From Amylibacter sp. SFDW26 (GTDB lineage Bacteria; Pseudomonadota; Alphaproteobacteria; Rhodobacterales; Rhodobacteraceae): a DNA stretch of 64,000 bases. Shown one piece after another: positions 25,203 through 35,133 of this stretch; positions within the stretch are counted from its first letter, which is position 1; each line of letters opens with the position of its first letter. The position numbers and the translations under genes are program-made. The DNA is taken from NCBI RefSeq assembly GCF_009184395.1, contig NZ_WEIC01000001.1, forward strand, positions 1,134,047-1,198,046, given 5' to 3'. The notes under the pieces are model-generated. The model was not told the origin of the DNA. It searched no databases and saw only the letters and a program-made list of their open reading frames with translations.

Positions 25203-26810
25203 ATGTTAGATATCACGTCAAATCAACCCGTATTGCCCCCTGAAATCGATCGTCGCCGTACGTTCGCCATCATCAGTCACCCTGATGCTGGTAAAACCAC
25301 GTTGACCGAGAAATTTTTACTATATGGTGGTGCGATCCAAATGGCGGGCCAAGTCCGTGCCAAAGGTGAAGCGCGTCGTACACGGTCTGACTTTATGCAG
25401 ATGGAAAAAGACCGTGGTATTTCGGTTTCAGCATCAGCGATGTCATTTGAATTCAAAGATTATTGGTTCAATCTGGTAGACACACCAGGACACTCTGACT
25501 TTTCAGAAGATACTTACCGTACACTGACAGCAGTGGATGCCGCTGTAATGGTTATCGACGGTGCCAAAGGTGTGGAAAGCCAAACACGCAAATTGTTTGA
25601 GGTTTGTCGTTTGCGCGACATGCCAATTCTGACATTCTGTAATAAAATGGACCGCGAAAGCCGCGATACATTTGATATTATTGATGAAATCCAAGAAAAT
25701 CTTGCAATTGATGTAACCCCAGCCAGTTGGCCTATTGGTGTTGGTAAAGAATTTATGGGGTGTTACGATATTCTGAATGATCGTTTGGAATTGATGGATC
25801 GTGCGGATCGTAATGTGATCGCAGAATCTGTACAAATCAACGGTTTGGATGATCCTAAATTAGCAGAACATGTACCTGCTGACCTCTTGGAGAAGTTTCT
25901 AGAAGAGATCGAAATGGCAAAAGAGCTACTACCGTCTCTTGATCAACAAGCTTTATTAGACGGCACGATGACCCCTATCTGGTTTGGTTCGGCTATTAAC
26001 AGCTTTGGCGTCCAAGAATTAATGGATGGCATCGGTGATTTTGGCCCAAAACCGCAGATACGCCCTGCGAATGAACGTCAAATCTCACCAGATGAAAAGA
26101 AGGTTTCTGGATTTGTGTTCAAAGTACAAGCCAATATGGATCCGAAACACCGTGACCGCATTGCATTTGTACGCTTGTGTTCAGGTCACTTTAAACGTGG
26201 CATGAAGCTGACGCATGTACGTACAAAGAAGCCAATGGCGATTGCATCGCCTATGCTATTCTTGGCATCTGACCGTGAATTGGCCGAAGAAGCATGGGCA
26301 GGTGACATCATTGGCATTCCAAACCATGGGCAATTGCGTATCGGTGATGCATTGACCGAAGGCGAATTGCTGCGGTTTGCAGGTATCCCATCTTTTGCTC
26401 CTGAATTGTTGCAATCCGTGCGTTCAACTGATCCGATGAAATCAAAGCACTTGGATAAAGCACTCACTCAATTTGCCGAAGAAGGTGCGGCAAAACTCTT
26501 TAAGCCTATGATTGGTGCGGGTTGGATTGTGGGTGTTGTTGGTGCGTTGCAATTCGAAGTACTTGCCTCACGTATTGAACTTGAATACGGCATCCCTGTT
26601 CGTTTTGAACCAACACAGTTCACATCTGCACGCTGGTTATCTGGACCTGATAAAGCCGTAGATAGTTTCATAGATACGAATAAGGGCCACATGGCAAATG
26701 ACCATGATGGCGACCCTGTTTATATGACGAGACTACAATGGGATATTGACCGTGTAGAGCGTGATTTTCCTGATTTGAAGTTGACGGCAACTAAGGAAAT
26801 TATGGCTTAG
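25203..26810 (+). CDS. prfC: peptide chain release factor 3
   Basis: A 535-residue translational GTPase that recycles RF1/RF2 from the ribosome. G1 motif SHPDAGKTTLTEK near residue 21, G3 DTPGHSDFSED near 88, G4 NKMDRES near 143, followed by the EF-G-like domains 2 and 3. The ATG at 25203 is preceded by AGGAA at normal spacing, so the longer frame from 25167 is rejected. Its TAG overlaps the TAA of the convergent membrane-protein gene (TTAG, 26807-26810). Confidence 0.96.
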   Translation: MLDITSNQPVLPPEIDRRRTFAIISHPDAGKTTLTEKFLLYGGAIQMAGQVRAKGEARRTRSDFMQMEKDRGISVSASAMSFEFKDYWFNLVDTPGHSDFSEDTYRTLTAVDAAVMVIDGAKGVESQTRKLFEVCRLRDMPILTFCNKMDRESRDTFDIIDEIQENLAIDVTPASWPIGVGKEFMGCYDILNDRLELMDRADRNVIAESVQINGLDDPKLAEHVPADLLEKFLEEIEMAKELLPSLDQQALLDGTMTPIWFGSAINSFGVQELMDGIGDFGPKPQIRPANERQISPDEKKVSGFVFKVQANMDPKHRDRIAFVRLCSGHFKRGMKLTHVRTKKPMAIASPMLFLASDRELAEEAWAGDIIGIPNHGQLRIGDALTEGELLRFAGIPSFAPELLQSVRSTDPMKSKHLDKALTQFAEEGAAKLFKPMIGAGWIVGVVGALQFEVLASRIELEYGIPVRFEPTQFTSARWLSGPDKAVDSFIDTNKGHMANDHDGDPVYMTRLQWDIDRVERDFPDLKLTATKEIMA

Positions 26811-27190
26811 CGGCGGCTTTTAAACCATTCACGCGTGTCATTGATGTCAAAAACAATGGAAATGGCATCAATGACAAACAATATAATCAGGTAAACACCA
26901 AAGACACTGTGCGTTCCCATTTTAGGGGCAATAATAAACAACAGTGGGAGCCAGAAAAACAGATGTGGGATTGCCATAGATTTAGCGAACCCACGTTCCG
27001 CAATCATAATACCAATATTTGGAAGCATACCGCCAACAGCAAGAGCCGCGATCAATAAGCCGCTGTCAGGATGCTGCCAAAAGATAATTGCAAATAAGTT
27101 GGCAGGCACCAGAATACATCCGACCCAGAATTGCACCCAATTTGGTAGGGATCGAAAGCTGTGCCAAATATCTGTTATCAATGACTTCAT
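26807..27190 (-). CDS. small multi-span membrane protein of unknown function
   Basis: I do not recognise a named family. The 127-residue product has three or four hydrophobic segments (about 18-40, 44-64, 72-90, 95-117) and a charged C-terminus (DINDTREWFKSRR). It is single-gene, convergent with prfC with overlapping stop codons, and divergent from the rhlE-type helicase. Predicted to be an inner-membrane protein. Confidence 0.7.
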   Translation of the reverse strand: MKSLITDIWHSFRSLPNWVQFWVGCILVPANLFAIIFWQHPDSGLLIAALAVGGMLPNIGIMIAERGFAKSMAIPHLFFWLPLLFIIAPKMGTHSVFGVYLIILFVIDAISIVFDINDTREWFKSRR

Positions 27191-27287
27191 ATTCCACTCC
27201 GTATCTCAACTTATCGCGGTCAGCGTTAAAATTACCCCCGTTTACTGGCGTAAATACACCACTTATGACGCAAAAAACACAGTTAGA

Positions 27288-27315
27288 TTGACTTATTCAT
27301 AGAATCCGCTAGATC
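27288..27315 (+). promoter_or_regulatory. possible promoter of the RhlE-type helicase
   Basis: TTGACT at 27288-27293 and TAGATC at 27310-27315 are separated by 16 bases. The predicted leader of about 80 bases can fold into at least two hairpins (GACAGC/GCTGTC at 27331-27348, GCCGC/GCGGC at 27351-27370), as seen ahead of some cold-regulated helicase genes. Confidence 0.35.
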
Positions 27316-27400
27316 AAACATCACATGAACGACAGCACTTCGGCTGTCAGGCCGCGCTGACATTTGCGGCACTCTTGAAGCCGCTAACACCGCGAGTTAT

Positions 27401-28897
27401 ATGATAAAATTTACCGATCTGGGGTTAAACCCCAAAGTTCTTAAAGCCGTTAATGAAGTCGGCTATGAAACCCCTACCCCCATCCAAGCCGCAGCTATTC
27501 CACACGCAATGAATGGCCGTGATGTATTGGGAATTGCCCAAACTGGCACCGGGAAAACTGCAAGTTTTACATTACCAATGATCAGCAAACTGGCCCGCGG
27601 TCGCGCACGCGCACGTATGCCACGTTCATTGGTTTTGGCCCCGACACGCGAGTTGGCTGCACAGGTTGCAGAAAACTTTGAGCTTTATGCAAAGCATTGC
27701 AAGCTGGATATGGCTCTGTTGATCGGCGGCGTATCCTTTAAAGATCAAGATCGTTTGATTGACCGTGGTGTAGATGTTTTGATTGCCACACCTGGTCGTT
27801 TGTTGGATCATTTCGAACGCGGAAAACTACTGCTGACTGGCATCGAGATCATGGTGGTTGATGAAGCTGACCGTATGTTGGATATGGGTTTCATCCCAGA
27901 TATCGAACGTATCTTTAAGCTGACACCATTTACACGCCAAACATTGTTTTTCTCAGCAACTATGGCACCAGAGATCACACGGATTACGCAAGAATTCTTA
28001 CAAAATCCAGAGCGTGTTGAAGTGGCCCGTCAGGCGACAACTTCTGAAAACATTGAACAAAAACTTTGCGCATTCAAAGCCCCTAATCGATCAATGGAAG
28101 CAAAGATGAAGCGCACAGTTTTACGCAAAATCATCGATGATGAAGGCGAAAAACTGACAAATGGTATCATCTTCTGTAACCGTAAGGTTGATGTTGATAT
28201 CGTAATGAAATCATTAAAAAAACATGGGCACTCTGTGGGTGCCATTCATGGTGATTTAGATCAGCGCTACCGTATGGAAGTATTGAGTGGATTTAAAAAT
28301 AACGACATCAAGTTGCTTGTCGCATCTGATGTTGCGGCACGTGGTTTGGACATTCCGAACGTAAGCCATGTTTTCAACTATGATGTTCCGATCCATTCCG
28401 AAGATTATGTTCACCGTATTGGCCGTACAGGCCGTGCAGGACGTAATGGTTGGGCGTTTATGTTGTGTATGCCACATGAAGAAAAGCATATCGATAAAAT
28501 CGAAGATTTGGTGAAACACCCGATCCCACGTATGGATGCACCAGAAGTAGAATTGAAAGATCGTCGTCGTAAACCAAAAAAAGACGATCATGCAAAAAGT
28601 GAAGAGACAAAATCAAAGAAGTCACACTCAAAGAAGCCAAAAAAAGAAGCCAAAGCAGTGGAGCAAGAAGTAGCACCACAAGCTGAGGAAAAACCAAAAC
28701 AGCAGAAGTCAGCGAAAAAGCCGCGTCAACCACGTGGCAATAAAGGTGGCGGCAACCGTGTTGTGGGTATGGGCGATCACGTGCCAGCATTTATAATGCG
28801 CAATATTCGCACTGGTGAAATGCAATCAGATGATGCTGTGGAAATTACTGATGCAGAACCTAATTCTGAAAATAACGACAATGAAACAGCAGCTTAA
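27401..28897 (+). CDS. rhlE: DEAD-box ATP-dependent RNA helicase, RhlE type
   Basis: A 498-residue helicase. Q motif FTDLGLNPKVLKAV...TPTPIQ, motif I AQTGTGKT near residue 46, motif II VDEADRMLDMGF near 151, motif III SAT near 185, motif VI HRIGRTGRAG near 345, followed by a Lys/Glu-rich tail from about 385 that is probably disordered and RNA-binding. It unwinds structured RNA in ribosome assembly or mRNA decay; the closeness of RNase J (convergent) is suggestive but such pairs are not known to be coupled. RhlE is the best of the DEAD-box options. Confidence 0.88.
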   Translation: MIKFTDLGLNPKVLKAVNEVGYETPTPIQAAAIPHAMNGRDVLGIAQTGTGKTASFTLPMISKLARGRARARMPRSLVLAPTRELAAQVAENFELYAKHCKLDMALLIGGVSFKDQDRLIDRGVDVLIATPGRLLDHFERGKLLLTGIEIMVVDEADRMLDMGFIPDIERIFKLTPFTRQTLFFSATMAPEITRITQEFLQNPERVEVARQATTSENIEQKLCAFKAPNRSMEAKMKRTVLRKIIDDEGEKLTNGIIFCNRKVDVDIVMKSLKKHGHSVGAIHGDLDQRYRMEVLSGFKNNDIKLLVASDVAARGLDIPNVSHVFNYDVPIHSEDYVHRIGRTGRAGRNGWAFMLCMPHEEKHIDKIEDLVKHPIPRMDAPEVELKDRRRKPKKDDHAKSEETKSKKSHSKKPKKEAKAVEQEVAPQAEEKPKQQKSAKKPRQPRGNKGGGNRVVGMGDHVPAFIMRNIRTGEMQSDDAVEITDAEPNSENNDNETAA

Positions 28898-28928
28898 AGC
28901 ACAGCACACACTTTAAGCTTAACCGTTT
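28891..28928 (+). terminator. hairpin overlapping the helicase stop codon
   Basis: AGCTTAAAG (28891-28899) and CTTTAAGCT (28911-28919) form a 9-bp stem that includes the TAA stop, followed by TAACCGTTTTT. It can end the plus-strand helicase transcript in the 31-bp gap before the convergent RNase J gene. Confidence 0.5.
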
Positions 28929-30599
28929 TTAATCTTCTACAAGCCTGTTGATCATGATTTGAGAAACAGGCTTTTTGCCGACTTCATCTTTACAAACACG
29001 GTTCACGATACGACTGACAAGCCGTTCAACCTCATCATCGCTTTTGATCAGGTTCTTTTTCGCAGACATCAGTTCCTGTTCAACAGTCACCTCGATTGCT
29101 TCATTCAAACTTGGTCCTGAACCGATTGTATCAGGCAGCCCCATCGCCTCGGCCCAAACACCTATCACATCATTATCTTCGATGATGATAGACATTGCTA
29201 CAGCGCCACGTGTTGCCATGCGGATACGTTGCAGAACCACACCATCGAAAGCACCAATCAGACGTGTACCATCCATATAAAGTCGGCTGGTTTCGATATG
29301 ATCCAACACCTCAGGCGTTTCGCCTGTTAGGTCTATCATCGCACCATTCGGAGCAATGATACCTGCAATACCTTTGCTTTCACCCAATTCCTTATGTTCT
29401 TTCAAGTGACGGTACTCTCCGTGCATTGGTATCAACATTTGTGGATTAAGTATGTCGTGGATTTCTTCCAGATCAGGGCGGTTTGCGTGGCCAGATACGT
29501 GGTATTTACCAGCACTGTCATCAATCACCGTCACGCCCATTGCAGACAGACTGTTAATGATGCGACCGACAGAAACTTCATTCCCTGGAATGGTCTTGGA
29601 CGAGAATAAGAATGTATCGTTTTCACGCATGGTTATACCTAGGTATTTACCACGAGCCAGTTGAGCAGATGCCGCACGCCCTTCGCCTTGTGATCCAGTG
29701 ACGATCAACATCAGATTTTCGCGAGGTACGTCAGCGACGTCTTCAAGTTCAATCGTTGGCGGGAAATCTTCCAATACACCTGTGCTGTGTGCATAGCCTA
29801 ACATACGTTGCATAGAACGGCCCAAAACACAGACGGAACGACCTGCATCGACACCCGCTTGTGCCAATGTTTTTAGGCGCGCAACGTTGGATGCGAATGT
29901 AGTTGCGACCATCATGCCAGAGGCATTGGCGATCAACTCTGTGATGTTCGCATTCAATGTGGACTCTGATTTACCGCGATGCGGTGAAAACACATTTGTA
30001 CTGTCACAGACCAAAGCTTTGATGCCGCCCTGTGCAATCTCTGCAAATAAGGCTGGATCGTAGGGTTCACCCACGATTGGTTCTAAGTCCAATTTGAAAT
30101 CGCCCGTATGCACAATACGTCCTGCTGGGGTATCGATGATCAGACCTGCCGCTTCTGGTATAGAGTGTGCCAGAGGTAAATAACTAACGGTAAAAGGTCC
30201 CGCTTCGATCTGTTCGGGATAGCTGTCCACCACTTGAACGACCCAAGGGTCTTGGCCACGTTCTTCCATTTTTGCACGTGCAACCGCTGCTGTGAAAGGG
30301 CGTGCATAAACGGGGGCTGCCAATTTCGGGTAAAGCATACCTAATGCGCCAATATGGTCTTCGTGCGCGTGGGTTATGAATATCGCATCCAAACGATCTG
30401 CGCGTGCTTCGATATAGGCAGGATCTGCCATGATCAGATCCACACCCGGTGTTGTGTCCATAGTTGGGAAAGTTACACCAAGGTCTACAAGGATAAAGCG
30501 TTCTTTACCTTCTGGGCCGTAGCCATAGAGATACATATTCATGCCGATTTCGCCTGCGCCGCCTAGGGGCAAGAAGATCAATTTATTTTGGCTGCTCAT
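28929..30599 (-). CDS. rnj: ribonuclease J
   Basis: A 556-residue metallo-beta-lactamase/beta-CASP ribonuclease. The zinc motif THAHEDHIGAL is near residue 76, beta-CASP features include VCDSTNVFS near 198 and TGSQGE near 302, and MHGEYRHLKEH near 390 supplies the motif C histidine. RNase J is a 5'-to-3' exo/endonuclease used for 16S rRNA maturation and mRNA decay in many alphaproteobacteria. It ends the long nuo-birA-coaX transcript, four bases after coaX. Confidence 0.94.
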   Translation of the reverse strand: MSSQNKLIFLPLGGAGEIGMNMYLYGYGPEGKERFILVDLGVTFPTMDTTPGVDLIMADPAYIEARADRLDAIFITHAHEDHIGALGMLYPKLAAPVYARPFTAAVARAKMEERGQDPWVVQVVDSYPEQIEAGPFTVSYLPLAHSIPEAAGLIIDTPAGRIVHTGDFKLDLEPIVGEPYDPALFAEIAQGGIKALVCDSTNVFSPHRGKSESTLNANITELIANASGMMVATTFASNVARLKTLAQAGVDAGRSVCVLGRSMQRMLGYAHSTGVLEDFPPTIELEDVADVPRENLMLIVTGSQGEGRAASAQLARGKYLGITMRENDTFLFSSKTIPGNEVSVGRIINSLSAMGVTVIDDSAGKYHVSGHANRPDLEEIHDILNPQMLIPMHGEYRHLKEHKELGESKGIAGIIAPNGAMIDLTGETPEVLDHIETSRLYMDGTRLIGAFDGVVLQRIRMATRGAVAMSIIIEDNDVIGVWAEAMGLPDTIGSGPSLNEAIEVTVEQELMSAKKNLIKSDDEVERLVSRIVNRVCKDEVGKKPVSQIMINRLVED

Positions 30600-30603
30600 T
30601 CAG

Positions 30604-31374
30604 TCAGTTGCTCCGATTTTGAGCTTCGATTAACACAAGCCCATGTAGCGTCAAGTCATTGTCGATGGCATCGAACAGTTTCGTGCCACGTTCAAATAAG
30701 GTGGCAAGACCACCTGTACCGATAATTTTCATCTCTGTACCGTGTTCAGCACGGATTTTATCGCAAATGCCTTCAATCAAGCCAATATACCCCCAGAAGA
30801 CACCTGTTTGCATACAGGCCACAGTATTCGTTCCTATAACCTTGTCGGGCTGTGTTACATCGATATGTGGTAATGCTGCGGCTGCTTCATGTAGCGCTTT
30901 GATCGACAGGTTCACACCTGGTGAAATCACACCACCAATATAAGCGCCATCATGATCAACCACGTCAAATGTTGTGGCCGTTCCGAAATCAACAACGATC
31001 AGATTGCCACCGTAGCGATCATAGGCACCCACGGTGTTCACCAAGCGATCTGCGCCCACCAAAGTTCCTTCATCTACGCGCACATCGACACCGAGCTTAC
31101 AATCAGGTTTACCAACAACGATTGGGCGGCAATTAAAGTAACGGTCGGATAATACACGTAAATTAAACACCACTTGCGGGACAACAGATGAAATGATCAC
31201 ACGGTCGATTCTCATATCGATACCTTGCAATTCCATCAATTTCATCAGCCAGACATAATATTCATCAGCTGTGCGTTGATGAACCGTTTCGCACCGCCAA
31301 TCAGATAAGAACTCCGTTCCATCATGAATGGCAAAAACTGTATTCGTATTTCCAACATCGACCGTTAATAACAT
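30604..31374 (-). CDS. coaX: type III pantothenate kinase
   Basis: A 256-residue ASKHA-fold kinase catalysing the first step of coenzyme A synthesis. The N-terminal phosphate motif is LLTVDVGNTNTVFAI, and GADRLVNTVGAYDRYGG near 106 with VVDFGTATTFDVV near 128 are CoaX signatures. Length is typical. It sits between birA and rnj with gaps of only 3-4 bases, the usual alphaproteobacterial arrangement downstream of nuoN. Confidence 0.95.
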   Translation of the reverse strand: MLLTVDVGNTNTVFAIHDGTEFLSDWRCETVHQRTADEYYVWLMKLMELQGIDMRIDRVIISSVVPQVVFNLRVLSDRYFNCRPIVVGKPDCKLGVDVRVDEGTLVGADRLVNTVGAYDRYGGNLIVVDFGTATTFDVVDHDGAYIGGVISPGVNLSIKALHEAAAALPHIDVTQPDKVIGTNTVACMQTGVFWGYIGLIEGICDKIRAEHGTEMKIIGTGGLATLFERGTKLFDAIDNDLTLHGLVLIEAQNRSN

Positions 31375-31377
31375 GTC

Positions 31378-32130
31378 TTAACACTCACCAAAAAATATCT
31401 CTGCCGCAGTAATGGGCCGCGGGCCGTTAGGCGTTTGTAGTACAAGTGCGCCTGTTTCGTCCACAGTGTCAAATACGCCCTGAATATCCTCTTTCAAGGT
31501 GCGCGCTGTGATTACCTCGCCCAGACGTGTTGCATTTTTTAGCCAGTCGCGGCGGATGGTATCAAAACCACCCTCCTTAAACTGACGCTCGCGATTGGCA
31601 TATGCAGTAGCTAAGGCTGTTAGAAAAACTTCTGCTATGACTTCTAGGTTAGCATCTCCAGCCAAGGATTTGGGCGGCACAGCTGTTAATTCTAAAGCAG
31701 TCGTACTCGGCGCATGAGCAAGGTTCACACCGATACCAATACACAGATGGCTTGGTCCAGTTCCTGCTGTTTCTAAAAGGATGCCGGCAATTTTACCGCC
31801 CTTTAATAAAACGTCATTAGGCCATTTAAGTCCCAAGTCTTTTTCTGCAACACCAACATCGATAAATGCATCGCGCAAAGCAAGAGAGGTTACAAAGCTT
31901 AACAATGCAGCTTGTTCTAACGGGATGTTCAAAGGTTGCAGTAATGTACCTGCAAAGTTGCCAAAATTCGTAGACCACGCACGACCACGACGCCCAATTC
32001 CAGCCGTTTGTTCATGTGCTAAAATCCACAATGGCCCCGCAGTGGTTTGCAACCGCCTGCGTGCCTCTGAATTTGTGCTGTCTATGGAGTCGTAGATGAC
32101 CCGATCATACCCATCGGGCCAGCTTGTCAT
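31378..32130 (-). CDS. birA: biotin--[acetyl-CoA-carboxylase] ligase
   Basis: A 250-residue biotin protein ligase that activates biotin and attaches it to carboxylase carrier proteins. Signatures: STNSEARRR near residue 16, ADE-like QTAGIGRRGRAWST near 41, KWPNDVLLKGGKIAGILLE near 98 and IGIGVNLAHAP near 127. It lacks an N-terminal winged helix, so it is the ligase-only type without repressor function. ATG overlaps the nuoN stop by one base (TAATG). Confidence 0.94.
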   Translation of the reverse strand: MTSWPDGYDRVIYDSIDSTNSEARRRLQTTAGPLWILAHEQTAGIGRRGRAWSTNFGNFAGTLLQPLNIPLEQAALLSFVTSLALRDAFIDVGVAEKDLGLKWPNDVLLKGGKIAGILLETAGTGPSHLCIGIGVNLAHAPSTTALELTAVPPKSLAGDANLEVIAEVFLTALATAYANRERQFKEGGFDTIRRDWLKNATRLGEVITARTLKEDIQGVFDTVDETGALVLQTPNGPRPITAAEIFFGEC

Positions 32131-33569
32131 TATTTAAGCAATGCTTCTGCTGCTACGGCAGCGTAGCCTTCAATACCGAATAGATTCACAACACCAAACA
32201 ACATGATCCCAGCACATGCCATTAAGGCAATGTAATGCACAGCTGGCATTTTGCCGTTCATTGGTTCTACTTCATCACCGAAATACATATAGTAGATGAT
32301 ACGCAAGTAATAGAAGGCACCGATCACAGATGCGATCACGCCAGCAAGCGCCAACCAAGTCATGTCTGCATCGATTGCAGCTTTCAGTACGTAGAACTTA
32401 CCAAAGAAACCAACTAATGGCGGAATACCTGCCAATGAGAACATCAAGATGCCAAGTGCCGCTGCACGCGCAGGTTCAATACGTGAATATTGACCAAGAG
32501 CAGAGATGTCTGTGATTGCGGTCCCGTCACGTTCCATATTCAAAATGAATGTGAATGTACCGATATTCATCACAACGTAGATTGCCATATAGATCAACAA
32601 TGCCTGAACACCCGCTTCTGTACCCGCAGCCAACCCCATCAAGGCAAAGCCCATATGCGCGATGGAAGAGAATGCCATCAGGCGTTTGATGTTTGTCTGA
32701 CCGATCGCAGCAATAGCGCCAAGGAACATAGATAACAGTGATAGAAATGCGATGATCTGTGTCCAATCACCAGTTGCCTCGGTAAACGCATCATGCATCA
32801 CGCGTGCGAATAAACAAGCCGCTGCCACTTTTGGAGCTGTTGCAAAGAATGCTGTCACTGGTGTTGGAGAACCTTCGTAAACATCTGGTGTCCACATATG
32901 GAACGGTGCAGCGGATACTTTGAACGCCATACCAACGCATAGGAACACAAGACCGAACAACATACCCAAACCAAGTTCACCTGTTTCGATTGTCGATGCG
33001 ATACCCGTAAATGTTGTTGTTCCAGCAAAGCCGTACACCAATGATGCACCGTATAAAAGCATACCAGAAGATAACGCACCAAGAACGAAGTATTTCAAAC
33101 CAGCCTCTGTTGAACGCAAGCTGTCACGACGGAACGATGCAACCACGTATAAAGATAAGGATTGCAGCTCTAGGCCCATATAAAGCGCCATAAGATCACC
33201 AGCGGATACCATCATCATCATACCCAAGGTCGCCAAGGCAATCAGGATTGGATATTCAAACTTAAACAAGTTGTTCTTTTGCAAATAATCCCTGCTGATA
33301 AGAATAATCACAGCGCTGGCTAACAGCATAATCACTTTTGCATAGCGCGAGAATGCATCATCAATAAATGCGCCATTGAAAGCTGTCTGTGTACCCGCAG
33401 GAGCAAGTGCGATTGCAGCTGCTAAAACAACCAATACGATCGACGTCAGCCAAAAGATAAGGTTGGCGCGGCTGTCTTTGCCAAAGTAAACGGCGAACAT
33501 CAAAGCTGCCATTGAATAGATCGCTAGGATCAGCTCTGGTAGAACCGTATTTAGATCAGTACCAATCAT
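32130..33569 (-). CDS. nuoN: NADH-quinone oxidoreductase subunit N
   Basis: A 479-residue antiporter-like proton-pumping subunit of complex I, with about 14 helices, the EL motif [13 protein letters not shown] near residue 130 and the lysine-containing [17 protein letters not shown] near 158. It lies between nuoM (1 base away) and birA (overlapping), in line with a single transcript. Confidence 0.96.
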   Translation of the reverse strand: MIGTDLNTVLPELILAIYSMAALMFAVYFGKDSRANLIFWLTSIVLVVLAAAIALAPAGTQTAFNGAFIDDAFSRYAKVIMLLASAVIILISRDYLQKNNLFKFEYPILIALATLGMMMMVSAGDLMALYMGLELQSLSLYVVASFRRDSLRSTEAGLKYFVLGALSSGMLLYGASLVYGFAGTTTFTGIASTIETGELGLGMLFGLVFLCVGMAFKVSAAPFHMWTPDVYEGSPTPVTAFFATAPKVAAACLFARVMHDAFTEATGDWTQIIAFLSLLSMFLGAIAAIGQTNIKRLMAFSSIAHMGFALMGLAAGTEAGVQALLIYMAIYVVMNIGTFTFILNMERDGTAITDISALGQYSRIEPARAAALGILMFSLAGIPPLVGFFGKFYVLKAAIDADMTWLALAGVIASVIGAFYYLRIIYYMYFGDEVEPMNGKMPAVHYIALMACAGIMLFGVVNLFGIEGYAAVAAEALLK

Positions 33570-33570
33570 C

Positions 33571-35133
33571 TTAATGAGCCTCTACTATTGCTTCAACGGC
33601 GGCAGGCATTGCATCAGCAGCTGCCGCTTGAGCGGATGTTACGTTTTCAAGAAGTGCATTCACCGATGGGCCGATGATATCCAATACCAATGCTGGATAG
33701 ACCCCCAATAGGATAGTCATAATGATCAGCGGTGCCATCATCAAACGCTCACGTGTATTCATGTCTGTGATCGATTTCAGGCTTTCCTTGATCAAGTCAC
33801 CAAATACGACGCGGCGATAAAGCCATAGTGCGTAACCTGCGGATAAGATCACGCCTGTTGTTGCACCGAATGCAATCCATGTGTTGGCTTTAAAGGCCGC
33901 GATCAATGTTAAGAATTCGCCGATGAAACCAGATGTGCCTGGCAAACCTACGTTTGCCATCGTGAACAACATAAACACCAAAGCGTAAGCTGGCATTCGG
34001 ATTACCAAACCACCGTAAGCATCTATATCGCGTGTATGCATGCGGTCGTAAATCACACCAACGCCCAAGAACAATGCGCCAGAGATAAAGCCGTGTGATA
34101 ACATTTGGAAAATCGCACCGTCCAAACCTTGTTGGTTCAATGTGAAGATACCCATCGTCACGAACCCCATATGTGCCACAGATGAATAGGCAATCAGCTT
34201 TTTCATATCTTCTTGCATCATCGCCACAAGAGACGTGTAGATGATAGCAATGACAGACAGTGTCATAACAAAGGTTGCAAGCAGTTCAGATGCCACTGGG
34301 AACATTGGAAGGCTGAAGCGCAAGAAGCCATAGCCACCCATTTTCAATAGGATTGCTGCCAATACAACAGAACCCGCTGTTGGCGCCTGCACGTGTGCGT
34401 CAGGCAACCATGTGTGTACAGGCCACATTGGCATTTTTACTGCAAAGCTCGCGAAAAACGCTAAGAATAGAAGTGTTTGCAAACCGCCCATGATTTGGAA
34501 ACCTAGGACAGTCATAGGCACATAGCTGAACTCATGATTCAACAGTGTAGGAATGTCTGTCGTGCCCGCGTCCATCCACATAACGATCATTGCAACAAGC
34601 ATCAAAACAGAGCCAAGCAATGTATATAGGAAGAACTTGAATGATGCATATATGCGGTCTTTACCGCCCCAGATGCCTACGATCAGGAACATTGGTATCA
34701 AGCCAGCTTCAAATACCACATAGAACAATACCAGATCCAATGCACAGAACACTGCAATCATGAGCGTTTCTAAGACTAGGAACAGCACCATATATTCTTT
34801 GACACGCGTGGTTACGGTCCAACAAGCACCGATCACAACTGGCATCAAGAAAGTTGTCAGCATCACAAATAGAACGCTGATACCATCAACACCTAATTTA
34901 TAATTCAGACCAGCAAGCCATTTGTGCTCTTCGACCATTTGAAACCCAGTATTGCTTGGATCAAATTCGGAATAGATTGCCACTGCAGAAATCACGAAAG
35001 TGGCAAGTGTTGTCGCAAGTGCCACACTCTTAGCATTGCGTTGTTCATAATCATCGTCGCCATGTAGACACGCAACCAAAATAACAGCGCCCACCAAAGG
35101 CAAGAAGGTGATGATGGATAGGAGATTTTCCAT
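33571..35133 (-). CDS. nuoM: NADH-quinone oxidoreductase subunit M
   Basis: A 520-residue antiporter-like membrane subunit with MPVVIGACW near 110, [21 protein letters not shown] near 138 carrying the conserved Glu, and [19 protein letters not shown] near 235. The start at 35133 shares one base with the nuoL stop (TAATG), so the longer frame from 35250, which lies inside nuoL, is rejected. Confidence 0.96.
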   Translation of the reverse strand: MENLLSIITFLPLVGAVILVACLHGDDDYEQRNAKSVALATTLATFVISAVAIYSEFDPSNTGFQMVEEHKWLAGLNYKLGVDGISVLFVMLTTFLMPVVIGACWTVTTRVKEYMVLFLVLETLMIAVFCALDLVLFYVVFEAGLIPMFLIVGIWGGKDRIYASFKFFLYTLLGSVLMLVAMIVMWMDAGTTDIPTLLNHEFSYVPMTVLGFQIMGGLQTLLFLAFFASFAVKMPMWPVHTWLPDAHVQAPTAGSVVLAAILLKMGGYGFLRFSLPMFPVASELLATFVMTLSVIAIIYTSLVAMMQEDMKKLIAYSSVAHMGFVTMGIFTLNQQGLDGAIFQMLSHGFISGALFLGVGVIYDRMHTRDIDAYGGLVIRMPAYALVFMLFTMANVGLPGTSGFIGEFLTLIAAFKANTWIAFGATTGVILSAGYALWLYRRVVFGDLIKESLKSITDMNTRERLMMAPLIIMTILLGVYPALVLDIIGPSVNALLENVTSAQAAAADAMPAAVEAIVEAH

